Below are positions 24,988 to 33,592 of a stretch of DNA of 64,000 bases, piece by piece. The translations under genes and the position numbers were made by a program. This DNA comes from Sedimentitalea sp041224545. Lineage in GTDB: Bacteria > Pseudomonadota > Alphaproteobacteria > Rhodobacterales > Rhodobacteraceae. The stretch lies in NCBI RefSeq assembly GCF_041224545.1, contig NZ_JBGFGP010000062.1, positions 1-64,000 of the forward strand, in the 5' to 3' direction. Below the pieces are notes generated by a model. That model had not been told where the DNA came from. It made no database searches and saw only the letters and a program-made list of their open reading frames with translations. Each line of letters starts with the position of its first letter. Position 1 is the first letter of the stretch.

Positions 24988-26316
24988 ATGCTGTGGAATT
25001 CACTCAATCAAACGGTCGAACTGGGCTGGGATTTCTACCTGCCGGTGATCATGTTCGTGGCTTTGATCGCGCTGGCGGTGCCGGTCTGGGCGGCCATCGG
25101 TGCCGCAGCCATCACCATGCTGGTGATGTCGGGCGATCTCCCGCTCAGCGCCATCGGCGAGAGCCTGTTCACCGGCATCGACGCTTTCGCGCTGACTGCG
25201 GTGCCGCTGTTCATATTGACCGGCGATGTGCTGGTGCGAACCGGGCTCAGCAAGAAATTTCTGGATGTGGCAGAGGCGCTGACCCGCTGGACACGCGGTG
25301 GCTTCGGATCGGCCACGGTGCTGGTGTGCGGCATGTTCGCGGCAATCTCCGGCTCTGACGCCGCCGGCGCTGCGGCGGTCGGCCGCATGACCATCGCCCG
25401 GCTGGTCGAAAGCGGCTATCCGCGCCCTTATGCCTGCGCGCTGGTGGCTGCGGGTGCCTGTACCGGCATCCTGATCCCGCCTTCCATCGCCTATATCATC
25501 ATCGGCCTGGTGCTGGGTATTTCCGCCTCCACCCTGTTTCTGGCGGCACTTGTTCCGGGGCTCGCAATCCTGGTTTCTATCCTGATCACCAATATCATCA
25601 TGAACCGGCTCTACACCTATGAAAGCGGAGGCAATATGGGCCTGCGTGAGTGGCTGGGCAACCTCGGGCAAGCACTGAAATCCGGCTGGTACGCTTTCAT
25701 CGTGCCGGGCATCATTTTCTACGGTATCTTCTCCGGTCGCCTGACCCCGACCGAGGCCGGCGCAACCGCCGTGGTGGTGACTATCCTGATGGGGTTCATT
25801 CTGGGCACACTGAAACTGTCCGATTTTCCGGCGATGCTGGTCAGCTCCGCCAAGGTGAACGGTGTCATCCTGCCGATCATCGCCTTCTCCGCGCCGCTGG
25901 CCGAAGCGCTGGCGATCATGGGCGTGCCGCAGGGGTTTGTCACCGCTGTCACCGGGCTGACCGATGATCCGTCTCTGCTGATCCTGCTGATGATCTGCAT
26001 CCTCATCGCTGCGGGTTGCGTGATGGAAACGACCCCCAATATCGTGATCCTTGCGCCGATCCTGAAACCGCTCGCCGATAACATCGGCATGAACGAGATT
26101 CAGTTCTGCATCATGATGATCACCGCGCTCGGGGTTGGCTTCATCACGCCGCCGCTGGGACTCAACCTGTTTGTCGTCTCCGGCATCACCGGCGAGTCCA
26201 TACTCAAGATCGCCGCCCGCGCCGTTCCCTTCGTACTGACCATGCTGATCGTGGTGCTGATGATCGCCTACATCCCGTCGATCTCGACCTCGTTGCTTCC
26301 TGATATCTACAAGTAG
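24988..26316 (+). CDS. dctM: TRAP transporter large permease (DctM family)
   Basis: A 442-residue sodium-coupled permease with about 12 hydrophobic segments. Family motifs include AISGSDAAGAAAVGRMTI, LVAAGACTGILIPPSIAYI and GVGFITPPLGLNLFV. It starts 12 bp after dctQ with GAGGAAGGCGAG before the ATG, and ends 11 bp before hpsN. Substrate specificity lies with the DctP subunit. Confidence 0.92.
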   Translation: MLWNSLNQTVELGWDFYLPVIMFVALIALAVPVWAAIGAAAITMLVMSGDLPLSAIGESLFTGIDAFALTAVPLFILTGDVLVRTGLSKKFLDVAEALTRWTRGGFGSATVLVCGMFAAISGSDAAGAAAVGRMTIARLVESGYPRPYACALVAAGACTGILIPPSIAYIIIGLVLGISASTLFLAALVPGLAILVSILITNIIMNRLYTYESGGNMGLREWLGNLGQALKSGWYAFIVPGIIFYGIFSGRLTPTEAGATAVVVTILMGFILGTLKLSDFPAMLVSSAKVNGVILPIIAFSAPLAEALAIMGVPQGFVTAVTGLTDDPSLLILLMICILIAAGCVMETTPNIVILAPILKPLADNIGMNEIQFCIMMITALGVGFITPPLGLNLFVVSGITGESILKIAARAVPFVLTMLIVVLMIAYIPSISTSLLPDIYK

Positions 26317-26327
26317 GATTCCCTGAA

Positions 26328-27635
26328 ATGACCCGAGAATACCTGAAAAAGGCTACCCTGACCTCCAAGTCGGATGCCTCCGAGACGCACCGGATCGTGC
26401 AGGGCATCCTTGACGACATCGAGGCTGGCGGCGATGCCAAGGCGCTGGAATATGCGGCCAGGTTCGATCGTTACGAGGGCAATGTGCTGCTGACGGCAGA
26501 GGAGATCGAGGCGGCCTGCGCGCTGGTGCCGGAGAAGCTCAAGGCGGATATCCGGTTTGCCCACGACAATGTGCGCCGTTTTGCCGAGTTGCAGAAAAGC
26601 ACGATGCAAAATGTCGAAACCGAAATCTCACCGGGCTTCATAACCGGGCAGAAGGTGATCCCGGTCGACGCGGCTGGCTGCTATGTGCCCGGCGGGCGTT
26701 ACAGCCATATTGCCAGCGCCATCATGACGGTAACCACCGCCAAGGTGGCAGGCTGCAAACACATCACCGCCTGTTCTCCGCCGCGTCCGGGCACCGGCGT
26801 GGCCCCCGCCATTGTCTATGCCGCCCACATCTGCGGGGCTGACAAGATCATGGCAATGGGCGGCGTGCAGGGGGTCGCGGCGATGACCTTTGGTCTTTTC
26901 GGTCTGCCGAGGGCGAATATCCTGGTCGGTCCCGGCAACCAGTTCGTGGCCGAGGCCAAGCGCATCCTGTTCGGGCGCGTCGGCATCGACATGATCGCAG
27001 GTCCCACCGACAGCCTGATCCTCGCCGACAGCACTGCGGATGCGCATATCGTTGCCACCGATCTCGTGAGCCAGGCAGAACATGGATACAACTCTCCGGT
27101 CTGGCTGGTCACGGATGACCGCGCGCTGGCGGATGAGGTGATGCGGCTGGTGCCCGGTTACATCGATGACCTGCCCGAGGTGAACCGCGAGAACGCGACT
27201 GCGGCCTGGCGTGACTATGCCGAAGTGATCCTGTGTGCGGACCGCGAGGACATGGCGGCCTGTTCCGACGAATACGCGCCCGAGCATTTGACGGTGCAGG
27301 CGGAGGATCTCGACTGGTGGCTGGAGAAGCTCACCTGCTATGGCTCGTTGTTCCTGGGCGAAGAGACCACGGTTTCCTATGGCGACAAGGCGGCGGGCAC
27401 CAACCACGTGCTGCCCACCTCGCGTGCCGCCAGCTATACCGGTGGCCTCAGCGTCCACAAATACATGAAGATCGTGACCTGGCAGCGCACGACGCGCGAG
27501 GGTTCCAGACCGGTGGCCGAGGCCACCGCGAGAATTGCCCGGCTTGAGGGGATGGAAGGCCACGCCCGCGCCGCCGACGTACGACTGGCCAAGTATTTTC
27601 CGGACGAAACCTTCGACCTGACCGCCAATGGCTGA
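26328..27635 (+). CDS. hpsN: Sulfopropanediol 3-dehydrogenase (HisD-family, HpsN-like)
   Basis: A 435-residue zinc- and NAD-dependent enzyme of the histidinol dehydrogenase family. In DHPS catabolism HpsN oxidises (R)-2,3-dihydroxypropane-1-sulfonate in two steps to (R)-3-sulfolactate. Family motifs are AGCYVPGGRYSHIASAIM, MGGVQGVAAMTFGLFG, VGPGNQFVAEAKR, the Zn-ligand region AGPTDSLILAD through LVSQAEHGYNS, EYAPEHLTVQ, and TNHVLPTSRAASYTGGLSV. A histidine-pathway HisD would be expected beside other his genes. Here TRAP, SDR and ComDE neighbours support HpsN. It overlaps hpsO by 8 bp. Confidence 0.85.
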   Translation: MTREYLKKATLTSKSDASETHRIVQGILDDIEAGGDAKALEYAARFDRYEGNVLLTAEEIEAACALVPEKLKADIRFAHDNVRRFAELQKSTMQNVETEISPGFITGQKVIPVDAAGCYVPGGRYSHIASAIMTVTTAKVAGCKHITACSPPRPGTGVAPAIVYAAHICGADKIMAMGGVQGVAAMTFGLFGLPRANILVGPGNQFVAEAKRILFGRVGIDMIAGPTDSLILADSTADAHIVATDLVSQAEHGYNSPVWLVTDDRALADEVMRLVPGYIDDLPEVNRENATAAWRDYAEVILCADREDMAACSDEYAPEHLTVQAEDLDWWLEKLTCYGSLFLGEETTVSYGDKAAGTNHVLPTSRAASYTGGLSVHKYMKIVTWQRTTREGSRPVAEATARIARLEGMEGHARAADVRLAKYFPDETFDLTANG

Positions 27636-28389
27636 CCCGCGCGCCCTGTTCGATCTGACAGGCCGCATCGCCTGCATCACCGGTGCCAGCTCCGGCCTCG
27701 GGCGGCGGGCAGCCATCACGCTGGCTGCGGCCGGGGCCCGGGTCGTCGCGGTGGCTCGCCGGGCCGACGCGCTGCAAAACCTCTGCGCCGGGATCGGAGC
27801 AAACGCCGCCTATGTGGTGGCGGATGTGGCGGACCGCGGCGCGCAGGAGGCACTGCGCGATACCGTCGCCGCCCCCTTCGGCGCGCCGGACATTCTGATT
27901 CATGCGGCTGGCGTCAACACGCGGCAACCCGCCGATGACGTGACGGCCGAGGGTTGGGATCAGACTCTGGCGCTGAACCTTTCCGCTCCGTTTTTCCTGA
28001 GCCAGGCGCTGGTGCCCGCAATGAAAGCGCGCGGCTGGGGGCGGATCGTCAATTTCGCCTCGCTCCAGACCACCCGTGCCTTTCCCGGCGGCATCGCTTA
28101 CGGTGCGAGCAAGGGCGGCATCGGCCAGTTGACACGCGCCATGGCAGAGGCCTGGTCACCCTTCGGCATTACGGCCAATGCCATCGGGCCGGGGTTTTTC
28201 CCGACCGAGCTGACACAGGCGGTGTTCCGGGATGACGCCCGCGCCGCCCGCAACGCGGCACAGACCTGTATCGGACGCAATGGCCGGCTGGAGGATATCG
28301 ACGGGCCGCTGTTGTTCCTGTGCTCGGAGGCATCGTGTTATGTTACCGGGCAGATCCTGATGGTGGACGGGGGGTTCACGGCGAAATGA
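27628..28389 (+). CDS. hpsO: Short-chain dehydrogenase, HpsO-like
   Basis: A 253-residue NAD(P)-dependent SDR. The cofactor motif is ITGASSGLGRRAAI, and the catalytic Tyr-Lys pair lies in AYGASKGGIGQLTRAMA. FAS before it holds the catalytic Ser region, and the end MVDGGFTAK is typical. In described DHPS pathways HpsO and HpsP are dehydrogenases proposed to interconvert the DHPS enantiomers through a keto intermediate, feeding HpsN. Assignment here rests on gene order (N-O-P) and family. Confidence 0.78.
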   Translation: MADPRALFDLTGRIACITGASSGLGRRAAITLAAAGARVVAVARRADALQNLCAGIGANAAYVVADVADRGAQEALRDTVAAPFGAPDILIHAAGVNTRQPADDVTAEGWDQTLALNLSAPFFLSQALVPAMKARGWGRIVNFASLQTTRAFPGGIAYGASKGGIGQLTRAMAEAWSPFGITANAIGPGFFPTELTQAVFRDDARAARNAAQTCIGRNGRLEDIDGPLLFLCSEASCYVTGQILMVDGGFTAK

Positions 28390-29366
28390 AAGCCTTAGTT
28401 TATGAAGGGGTCGAGACGCTGGCGTTCCGTGATGTGCCGATGGCGGCGCCTCGTGAAGATGAACATCTGATCCGCATCCGCGCATCCGGTATCTGCGGAT
28501 CCGATATGCACGCCTATCTGGGCCACGACGACCGCAGGCCCGCAGCGCTGATCCTGGGGCACGAGGCCGCAGGTGTGATCGAAGACGGGGAGCATGCGGG
28601 CCGCCGGGTCACCATCAACCCGCTGGTGGTCTGCGGCATCTGCGCGGCCTGCACATCGGGTCGCGAAAACCTCTGCACCCGTCGTCAGATCATTTCGATG
28701 CCCCCGCGCGAGGGTGCCTTTGCGCAGTTCGTGGCGATGCCGGATCGCAACCTCGTAACGGTACCGGACGACGTGCCGCTTCAAAAGGCGGCATTGGCCG
28801 AGCCGCTGGCGGTCAGCTGGCACGCCGCCCGGCTCGCGCTGGAGGCGCTGCATCCGGCAATGGAGCGCCATGCGCTGGTCATCGGCGGCGGTGCCATCGG
28901 GCTGGCAGCCGCGCTGGCGTTGCAGGCCATGGGGGTGGCCGAGGTCACTATCCAGGAGCCGAACGAGATGCGCCGGGCCTTCCTGAACGACCGATGCGGC
29001 CAGAACGCGGTGGCAGAGTTTCAGGGGATGGTGCCGCTGGTCGTGGACGCCGTGGGCCATGCCGCCACCCGCGCTGTCGCCTCGGCCGTCGCCGCGCCCG
29101 GTGGGGTGATCGCTCATGTCGGGCTGGGAGAGGATGCCGGCGGTCTGGATATCCGGCGCATGACGCTCCAGGAGATCACATTCATCGGCACCTACACCTA
29201 CACCGCTCAGGATTTTCGCGACACCGCACACGCAATCTTTGACGGTCGCCTCGGCCCGCTGGACTGGCCTGAACATCGACCGTTATCGGACGGTGCCGCC
29301 GCCTTCGGCGACCTGCGCAGCGGCGTGGTCGCGGCGCCCAAGATCATCCTGGACCCCTGGTCCTGA
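28386..29366 (+). CDS. hpsP: Zinc-binding alcohol dehydrogenase (MDR), HpsP-like
   Basis: A 326-residue medium-chain dehydrogenase. The catalytic zinc region is SGICGSDMHAYLGHD with LGHEAAGV. The structural zinc motif has four Cys (VCGICAACTSGRENLC). The Rossmann motif is VIGGGAIGLAAALALQ. The ATG overlaps the hpsO stop (ATGA), which shows coupled translation. Together with HpsO it would racemise DHPS by oxidation and reduction at C2. The exact direction and substrate are inferred from context. Confidence 0.78.
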   Translation: MKALVYEGVETLAFRDVPMAAPREDEHLIRIRASGICGSDMHAYLGHDDRRPAALILGHEAAGVIEDGEHAGRRVTINPLVVCGICAACTSGRENLCTRRQIISMPPREGAFAQFVAMPDRNLVTVPDDVPLQKAALAEPLAVSWHAARLALEALHPAMERHALVIGGGAIGLAAALALQAMGVAEVTIQEPNEMRRAFLNDRCGQNAVAEFQGMVPLVVDAVGHAATRAVASAVAAPGGVIAHVGLGEDAGGLDIRRMTLQEITFIGTYTYTAQDFRDTAHAIFDGRLGPLDWPEHRPLSDGAAAFGDLRSGVVAAPKIILDPWS

Positions 29367-29396
29367 GCCCGCGCCCCGAACAAACGGAGAGTAACG

Positions 29397-29807
29397 ATGT
29401 ACGACAATATCCTGGTTCCCATGGCCCTGGATCACGGGGTGTCCGGCACGACGCTGAAGGTCGCCACCACCCTGAGAAGCCCGGGCGGGCAGATCACCGC
29501 GCTGCATGTCCATGAGCCGCCGCACAGTTCGGTCAATGCCTACCTTGACGCGGACACCGTGCGCGAAGGTTTTGACAGGGCCCGCCAGGCGCTGACGGAA
29601 AAAATCGCAGGCCATGCCGATGTCACGGCAAGAATCGTCAGGGGCCGGTCCTACCGCGCCATTGTCGAATACGCCCAGCAGCACGGCATGGACTGCATTG
29701 TCGTCGGTTCCCACAAACCGGGCCTCAGCGACTTCCTGCTCGGTTCGACGGCGGCGCGTGTCGTCCGCCACGCCCCCTGCGCGGTCCACGTCTGTCGTCC
29801 CGCATGA
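29397..29807 (+). CDS. Universal stress protein (UspA family) embedded in the sulfonate operon
   Basis: A 136-residue single-domain Usp. The N-terminal YDNILVPMALDHGVSGTTLK and the nucleotide-binding segment VVGSHKPGLSDFLLGSTAARVVRHAPCAV are typical of ATP-binding members. It lies between hpsP and comD with short spacers and a GGAGAGTAACG ribosome site, so it is part of the operon. Usp genes often accompany TRAP operons. Its role here is unknown. Confidence 0.9.
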   Translation: MYDNILVPMALDHGVSGTTLKVATTLRSPGGQITALHVHEPPHSSVNAYLDADTVREGFDRARQALTEKIAGHADVTARIVRGRSYRAIVEYAQQHGMDCIVVGSHKPGLSDFLLGSTAARVVRHAPCAVHVCRPA

Positions 29808-29844
29808 TCCCGAAGCACGACATCCGAAACAAAGGCTACGAATA

Positions 29845-30351
29845 ATGAACATAGACAAGAGGATCGCCGACGATCTGGTCGCCAACGGCGTTTCGTTCGT
29901 CACGACCGTGCCCTGCAAGCAGCTGGCGGGTGTGATAGAAGAGATCGACCGGCGCGACGACATCTTTCACATTCCCTCGAACAAGGAGGACGAAGGAATG
30001 GGGCTCTGCGCCGGCGCCTGGATGGGCGGCAAGCGCCCGGCCATCATCATGCAGAACACCGCCATCGGGGTTACCATCAACACGCTGGCGACGTTGATTC
30101 AGTATTACCGGATTCCGCTGCCGATGCTGATCTCCTACCGCGGCGAACTGCGCGAACCGGTGGCCTGCCAGGTGGAAATGGCGGTGCATACCAAGGCGCT
30201 CCTCGCCCAGCTCAATATCCCCACCTACCACTTCCACTGGCAACGGGATGTCGAGGAGATGGACAACATCCTCAAATACACCTTCATGTGCAACAAGCCC
30301 GTTGCCATTCTGACCGACGCCAATTTCTGGGGAGGCTATGGCGACCAATGA
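29845..30351 (+). CDS. comD: Sulfopyruvate decarboxylase subunit alpha (ComD-like)
   Basis: A 168-residue thiamine-diphosphate enzyme subunit with the pyrimidine-binding half. It has the ComD-type beginning (DDLVANGVSFVTTVPCKQL), then HIPSNKEDEGMGLCAGAWMGG with the catalytic Glu region, and NTAIGVTINTLATL. With ComE it decarboxylates 3-sulfopyruvate to sulfoacetaldehyde. ATG 29845 is the first start that fits the family. It overlaps comE by 4 bp. A phosphonopyruvate decarboxylase would be a single longer polypeptide, so the split form favours ComDE. Confidence 0.85.
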   Translation: MNIDKRIADDLVANGVSFVTTVPCKQLAGVIEEIDRRDDIFHIPSNKEDEGMGLCAGAWMGGKRPAIIMQNTAIGVTINTLATLIQYYRIPLPMLISYRGELREPVACQVEMAVHTKALLAQLNIPTYHFHWQRDVEEMDNILKYTFMCNKPVAILTDANFWGGYGDQ

Positions 30352-30902
30352 TCCGTTCCGAAATCCTGAAAGAAATCGCGCCCATCCTGCGGGACCAACT
30401 GGTGGTCTGCAACATTGGCATACCGTCACAGGAGCTGCATGCGATCGACGACCAGCCCAGCAATTTCTACATGCTCGGCACCATGGGGCTTGCGTCCTCC
30501 ATCGGGCTGGGTCTGGCGCTGGCGCAGCCGAAACCGGTGATCGTGATCGACGGCGACGGCTCGATCCTGACCAATCTCGGAACGCTGCCCACCATCGGCA
30601 ACAACGCGCCCGCAAACTATATTCTCATGATCGTCGACAACGGCGCCTACGGCTCCACCGGCGATCAGCCGACCTATACCAGCCAGCGCACCGATCTGGC
30701 CGGCATGGCGCGCGCCGCAGGCTGCGCCCACGTGGTGGAGGTGCAGGACAAGGACACCGGACCCGCGCTGGAGGAGGCGCTGGCCAGCGGCGAAGCCACG
30801 GTTCTGGTTGTCAAATGCGACAGCGGCAATGCGAGGATGCCGGTGATCACGATGGACCCGGTGGTGATCCGTGATCGCTTCATGAAAGCCGTGTCCGCCT
30901 GA
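30348..30902 (+). CDS. comE: Sulfopyruvate decarboxylase subunit beta (ComE-like)
   Basis: A 184-residue subunit with the diphosphate-binding half of a ThDP enzyme. The signature is GDGSILTNLGTLPTI followed by the Asn-containing MIVDNGAYGSTGDQPTYTS. The start FYMLGTMGLASSIGLGLALA is shared with ComE and phosphonopyruvate decarboxylases. Its ATG overlaps the comD stop and its stop overlaps the next ATG by one base, so the three genes are translationally linked. The product sulfoacetaldehyde would go to Xsc, which is not in this window. Confidence 0.87.
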   Translation: MIRSEILKEIAPILRDQLVVCNIGIPSQELHAIDDQPSNFYMLGTMGLASSIGLGLALAQPKPVIVIDGDGSILTNLGTLPTIGNNAPANYILMIVDNGAYGSTGDQPTYTSQRTDLAGMARAAGCAHVVEVQDKDTGPALEEALASGEATVLVVKCDSGNARMPVITMDPVVIRDRFMKAVSA

Positions 30903-32059
30903 TGGCCGCGCGTGCCATTCATTCGGCTGAGGACGCCCGTCGCCTGGCCCGGCGGCGGCTTCCCTGGATGGTGTTCGACTATATCGACGGTGCCGCCGGG
31001 CAGGAAAAGGGTGCGGCGCGCAATCGTGCCGCCCTGGATGCAATAACCCTGCAGCCCCGTATCCTGCGCGATGTCAGCCAGCGCTCGCTTGCCACACGGA
31101 TTTTCGGTGCCGAGGCAGATCGCCCCTTCGGGATCGCCCCGATGGGCATGTGTAACCTCTCCGCCCCCGGCGCCGATCTGATGCTGGCCCGTCTGGCCGC
31201 GCGCTACCGGGTGCCGCACGGGGTGTCCACCGTCGCCTCAACCCCCCTGGAGACCATTCTGGAGGTGGCAGAGGGCCACGCATGGTTCCAGCTCTACTTC
31301 AGCGGCGACGGCAGCGGCACCTTCAAGCTCGCCGAACGCGCCCGAGCGGCGGGGTATCAAACGCTGGTGCTGACCGCGGATGTGCCCGAAGTCGGTCGCC
31401 GCCCGCGTGAACTGCGCCACGGCTTCAAGATGCCGTTCCGCATCGGCCCGAGGCAATTCATGGATTTTGCCCTGCATCCGCGCTGGTCGCTCACCACTCT
31501 GCTCGGGGGGCGGCCGGTGATGGCAAATTTCGAAAGGGAGGGCTACGACTTCGACCGTACCGAAAGCCGGGCGCGCGCCACCTGGGACACGCTGGCCCGG
31601 CTGCGCGATCTCTGGCCGGGAAACCTGGTGGTAAAGGGCGTGCTGGACGTCGAAGATGCCCGTGCGCTGGCGACCGCGGGAGTCGATGCCATTCAGGTCT
31701 CCAGCCACGGTGCGCGGCAACTCGAGGCGGCACCGGCCCCGATCGAAATGCTTGCGAAAATCCGTGCTGACCTCGGGCCGGATTTCCCACTGTTCTACGA
31801 CAGCGGACTCCGGTCAGGCGAAGATGTTCTCAAGGCTCTGTCCCTCGGCGCAGATTTCGCTTTCATTGGAAGAATTCTGCAATATGCGATCGCAGCGTCT
31901 GGAGAGCGGGGCCTGGAGCAGCTATGGGATACGCTGAGCGCAGAATTGAGTATCGCCATGGCACAAACCGGCCGAACGTCTCTGATGAAAGACAGTTCGC
32001 AGGCTGGGCGCGCACACAGAACCCTCGCATCTCCCTCTGCTCGCGCGCCTTCCCTATAA
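30902..32059 (+). CDS. slcD: FMN-dependent 2-hydroxyacid dehydrogenase, candidate sulfolactate dehydrogenase SlcD
   Basis: A 385-residue protein of the lactate dehydrogenase/glycolate oxidase family. Active-site landmarks are present: FDYIDGAAGQE, FQLYFS (Tyr), TADVP (Asp), the flavin Lys in LVVKGVLDVEDA, and the His-Arg pair in VSSHGARQLE. A SlcD of this general type has been described from a Roseovarius sulfolactate pathway, oxidising sulfolactate to sulfopyruvate. Position directly after comDE supports that role. The last 25 or so residues (from MKDSSQAG) have no family match and border decayed IS DNA, so the original C-terminus may have been replaced. Confidence 0.75.
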   Translation: MAARAIHSAEDARRLARRRLPWMVFDYIDGAAGQEKGAARNRAALDAITLQPRILRDVSQRSLATRIFGAEADRPFGIAPMGMCNLSAPGADLMLARLAARYRVPHGVSTVASTPLETILEVAEGHAWFQLYFSGDGSGTFKLAERARAAGYQTLVLTADVPEVGRRPRELRHGFKMPFRIGPRQFMDFALHPRWSLTTLLGGRPVMANFEREGYDFDRTESRARATWDTLARLRDLWPGNLVVKGVLDVEDARALATAGVDAIQVSSHGARQLEAAPAPIEMLAKIRADLGPDFPLFYDSGLRSGEDVLKALSLGADFAFIGRILQYAIAASGERGLEQLWDTLSAELSIAMAQTGRTSLMKDSSQAGRAHRTLASPSARAPSL

Positions 32060-32284
32060 ATCTGGCTGAGACTACGCGTATCATTCTCAGACTTCGTCCC
32101 CGCTGCCAACAATGAACCAGACGCATCTGACGCAGTTTCAAGCTCGCGCGTGTGAGGTTGAGTTTGTCTCCCGTGAGCACCTTTCCGGCAACATCTCGTC
32201 GGAATGGGGAAATTCGATCAAGAATACACGCTAGTGCAATGACCCTTTCTCGCCCCGAATGCGTGCGCTGTCATACTGTCTCGC
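32060..32284. other. Non-coding stretch between slcD and IS481 remnant
   Basis: No convincing gene, RNA or terminator was seen. Composition appears less GC-rich than the operon upstream, and no reading frame resembles a known protein. It may be further insertion-sequence debris or the remains of genes once downstream of slcD. Confidence 0.4.
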
Positions 32285-32787
32285 GAGAATGCCAAGCCGC
32301 GCGAACTGGCCGCCACTTCGACCGAATCTCTCCGCCTGACAAAGGAGGCTTAAGGCCACACGCTGCTGCTGGATCATTGCCTTTATGCCCTTTAGCCATC
32401 GGTGCCGCATTTGATCCGGTCAGCGCTTCATTGGTGACTTCAGCGATGCGCCATTGTGGTGACATTGGTTCGCGCCCAATGGCGAGCGGCATCCAGTTCG
32501 CCGGGCAGTCAAGGAACAGCAACGTCGCTTATTCCAGCCAATGCGGTTTGAAATGATCTGCAAAGCCAATGGGATCGATCACAGCCTGACCGAACCGAAC
32601 CATCCGTGGACAAATGGCCAGGTCGAGCAGATGAACGAATGATCAAGGATGCCACCGTCAAACGCTTCCACTGCGACAGCCATGATCAACTTCGGGCGCA
32701 CGCCCTATGAATATATCCACAAAATCTGGACTGCACAGTCAGATCGTTTCATCTTAGATCCAATCTACCGGATGTCGAAACTGAACA
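32285..32787 (+). pseudogene. IS481-family transposase remnant
   Basis: Broken reading frames match an IS481-family integrase-like transposase in order. These are LLLDHCLYAL, then PSVPHLIRSALHW and LQRCAI; GIQFAGQSRNSNVAYS; ICKANGIDHSLTEPNHPW with TNGQVEQMNE; and finally TVKRFHCDSHDQLR joined to YEYIHKIWTAQSDRFILDP. There are in-frame stops, at least two frame changes, and missing segments: most of the catalytic domain before GIQF, and the AAYNF region after DQLR. It is dead and old. It ends immediately before the stop codon of the convergent ABC permease gene. Confidence 0.75.
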
Positions 32788-32788
32788 A

Positions 32789-33592
32789 TCAGCTTCCAGG
32801 TCCGCGTCCCTTGCGCGCCATCCCACGCGCCGGGTCATATCCGATCAGGCTGCCGATCATGAAAACGAGGAATGCCAGGACCACCCATAGCAGGGCCATA
32901 CCGTTCACGCTGCCATAAAGGGCAAAGCGAATGAGTTCGACCGCATGGGTGAACGGGTTTATCGCGCAGATGTCATGCAGAAGAGCCGAACTCTCTGCCA
33001 TCCGCCACAGCGGGTAGAGCGCCGTCGACATGAAGAACATCGGGAAGATCACGAAATTCATCACCCCGGCAAAATTCTCCAACTGCCGGATCGTCGAGGA
33101 AATCAACAAGCCAAGCGCACCGAGCATCAGCCCGCTGATCACCAGGGCGGGAAGGACATAGAGATACCCGCTCCAGGGCATCGTGATGCCGAAGGCGGCG
33201 GCAATCGCGAGGAAAACATAGACCTGAAGGATCGATACCGCGACCCCCGCCAGCAGCTTCGAGAACAGCAACCACCATCGTGGCAGCGGGCTGGTCAGCA
33301 AGAGGCGCATTGATCCCATCTCGCGATCATAGACCAGTGACAGCGACGATTGCATCCCGTTGAACAACTGGATCATACCACAGAGCCCCGGAACGATATA
33401 AACCTCGTAGGTGATATAGGTCTGATACGGTGGAATGATCGACAGGCCCAGCGCGGCGCGAAATCCGGCGGCGAACACGACCAGCCACACCAGAGGTCGC
33501 ACCAGGGCCGCGACAAAGCGGCTGCGCTGGTTTATGAACCGCATGGCCTCGCGCAGCACGATGGCCCGAAGCGCGACCAGCCAGCGCATCAT
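32789..33592 (-). CDS. ABC-2 type transporter permease (PQQ-catabolism-associated type)
   Basis: A 267-residue six-helix permease. Its N-terminal amphipathic start (RAIVLREAMRFINQRSRFVAALVRPLVWLVVF) and the segment LVYDREMGSMRLLLTSPLPRWWLLFSK are typical of ABC-2 exporters. The end NPFTHAVELIRFALYG is also characteristic. It overlaps the ATPase gene by 4 bp. Gene pairs of this kind often accompany PQQ-dependent alcohol dehydrogenases in roseobacters, but no quinoprotein gene is in the window. Its 3' end touches the IS481 remnant. Confidence 0.85.
   Translation of the reverse strand: MMRWLVALRAIVLREAMRFINQRSRFVAALVRPLVWLVVFAAGFRAALGLSIIPPYQTYITYEVYIVPGLCGMIQLFNGMQSSLSLVYDREMGSMRLLLTSPLPRWWLLFSKLLAGVAVSILQVYVFLAIAAAFGITMPWSGYLYVLPALVISGLMLGALGLLISSTIRQLENFAGVMNFVIFPMFFMSTALYPLWRMAESSALLHDICAINPFTHAVELIRFALYGSVNGMALLWVVLAFLVFMIGSLIGYDPARGMARKGRGPGS

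Noticed and set aside
26328..27635. Histidine-biosynthesis HisD
   Set aside because: The family fits, but the neighbours are a TRAP transporter, two further alcohol dehydrogenases and ComDE, with no his genes. HpsN is the better call.
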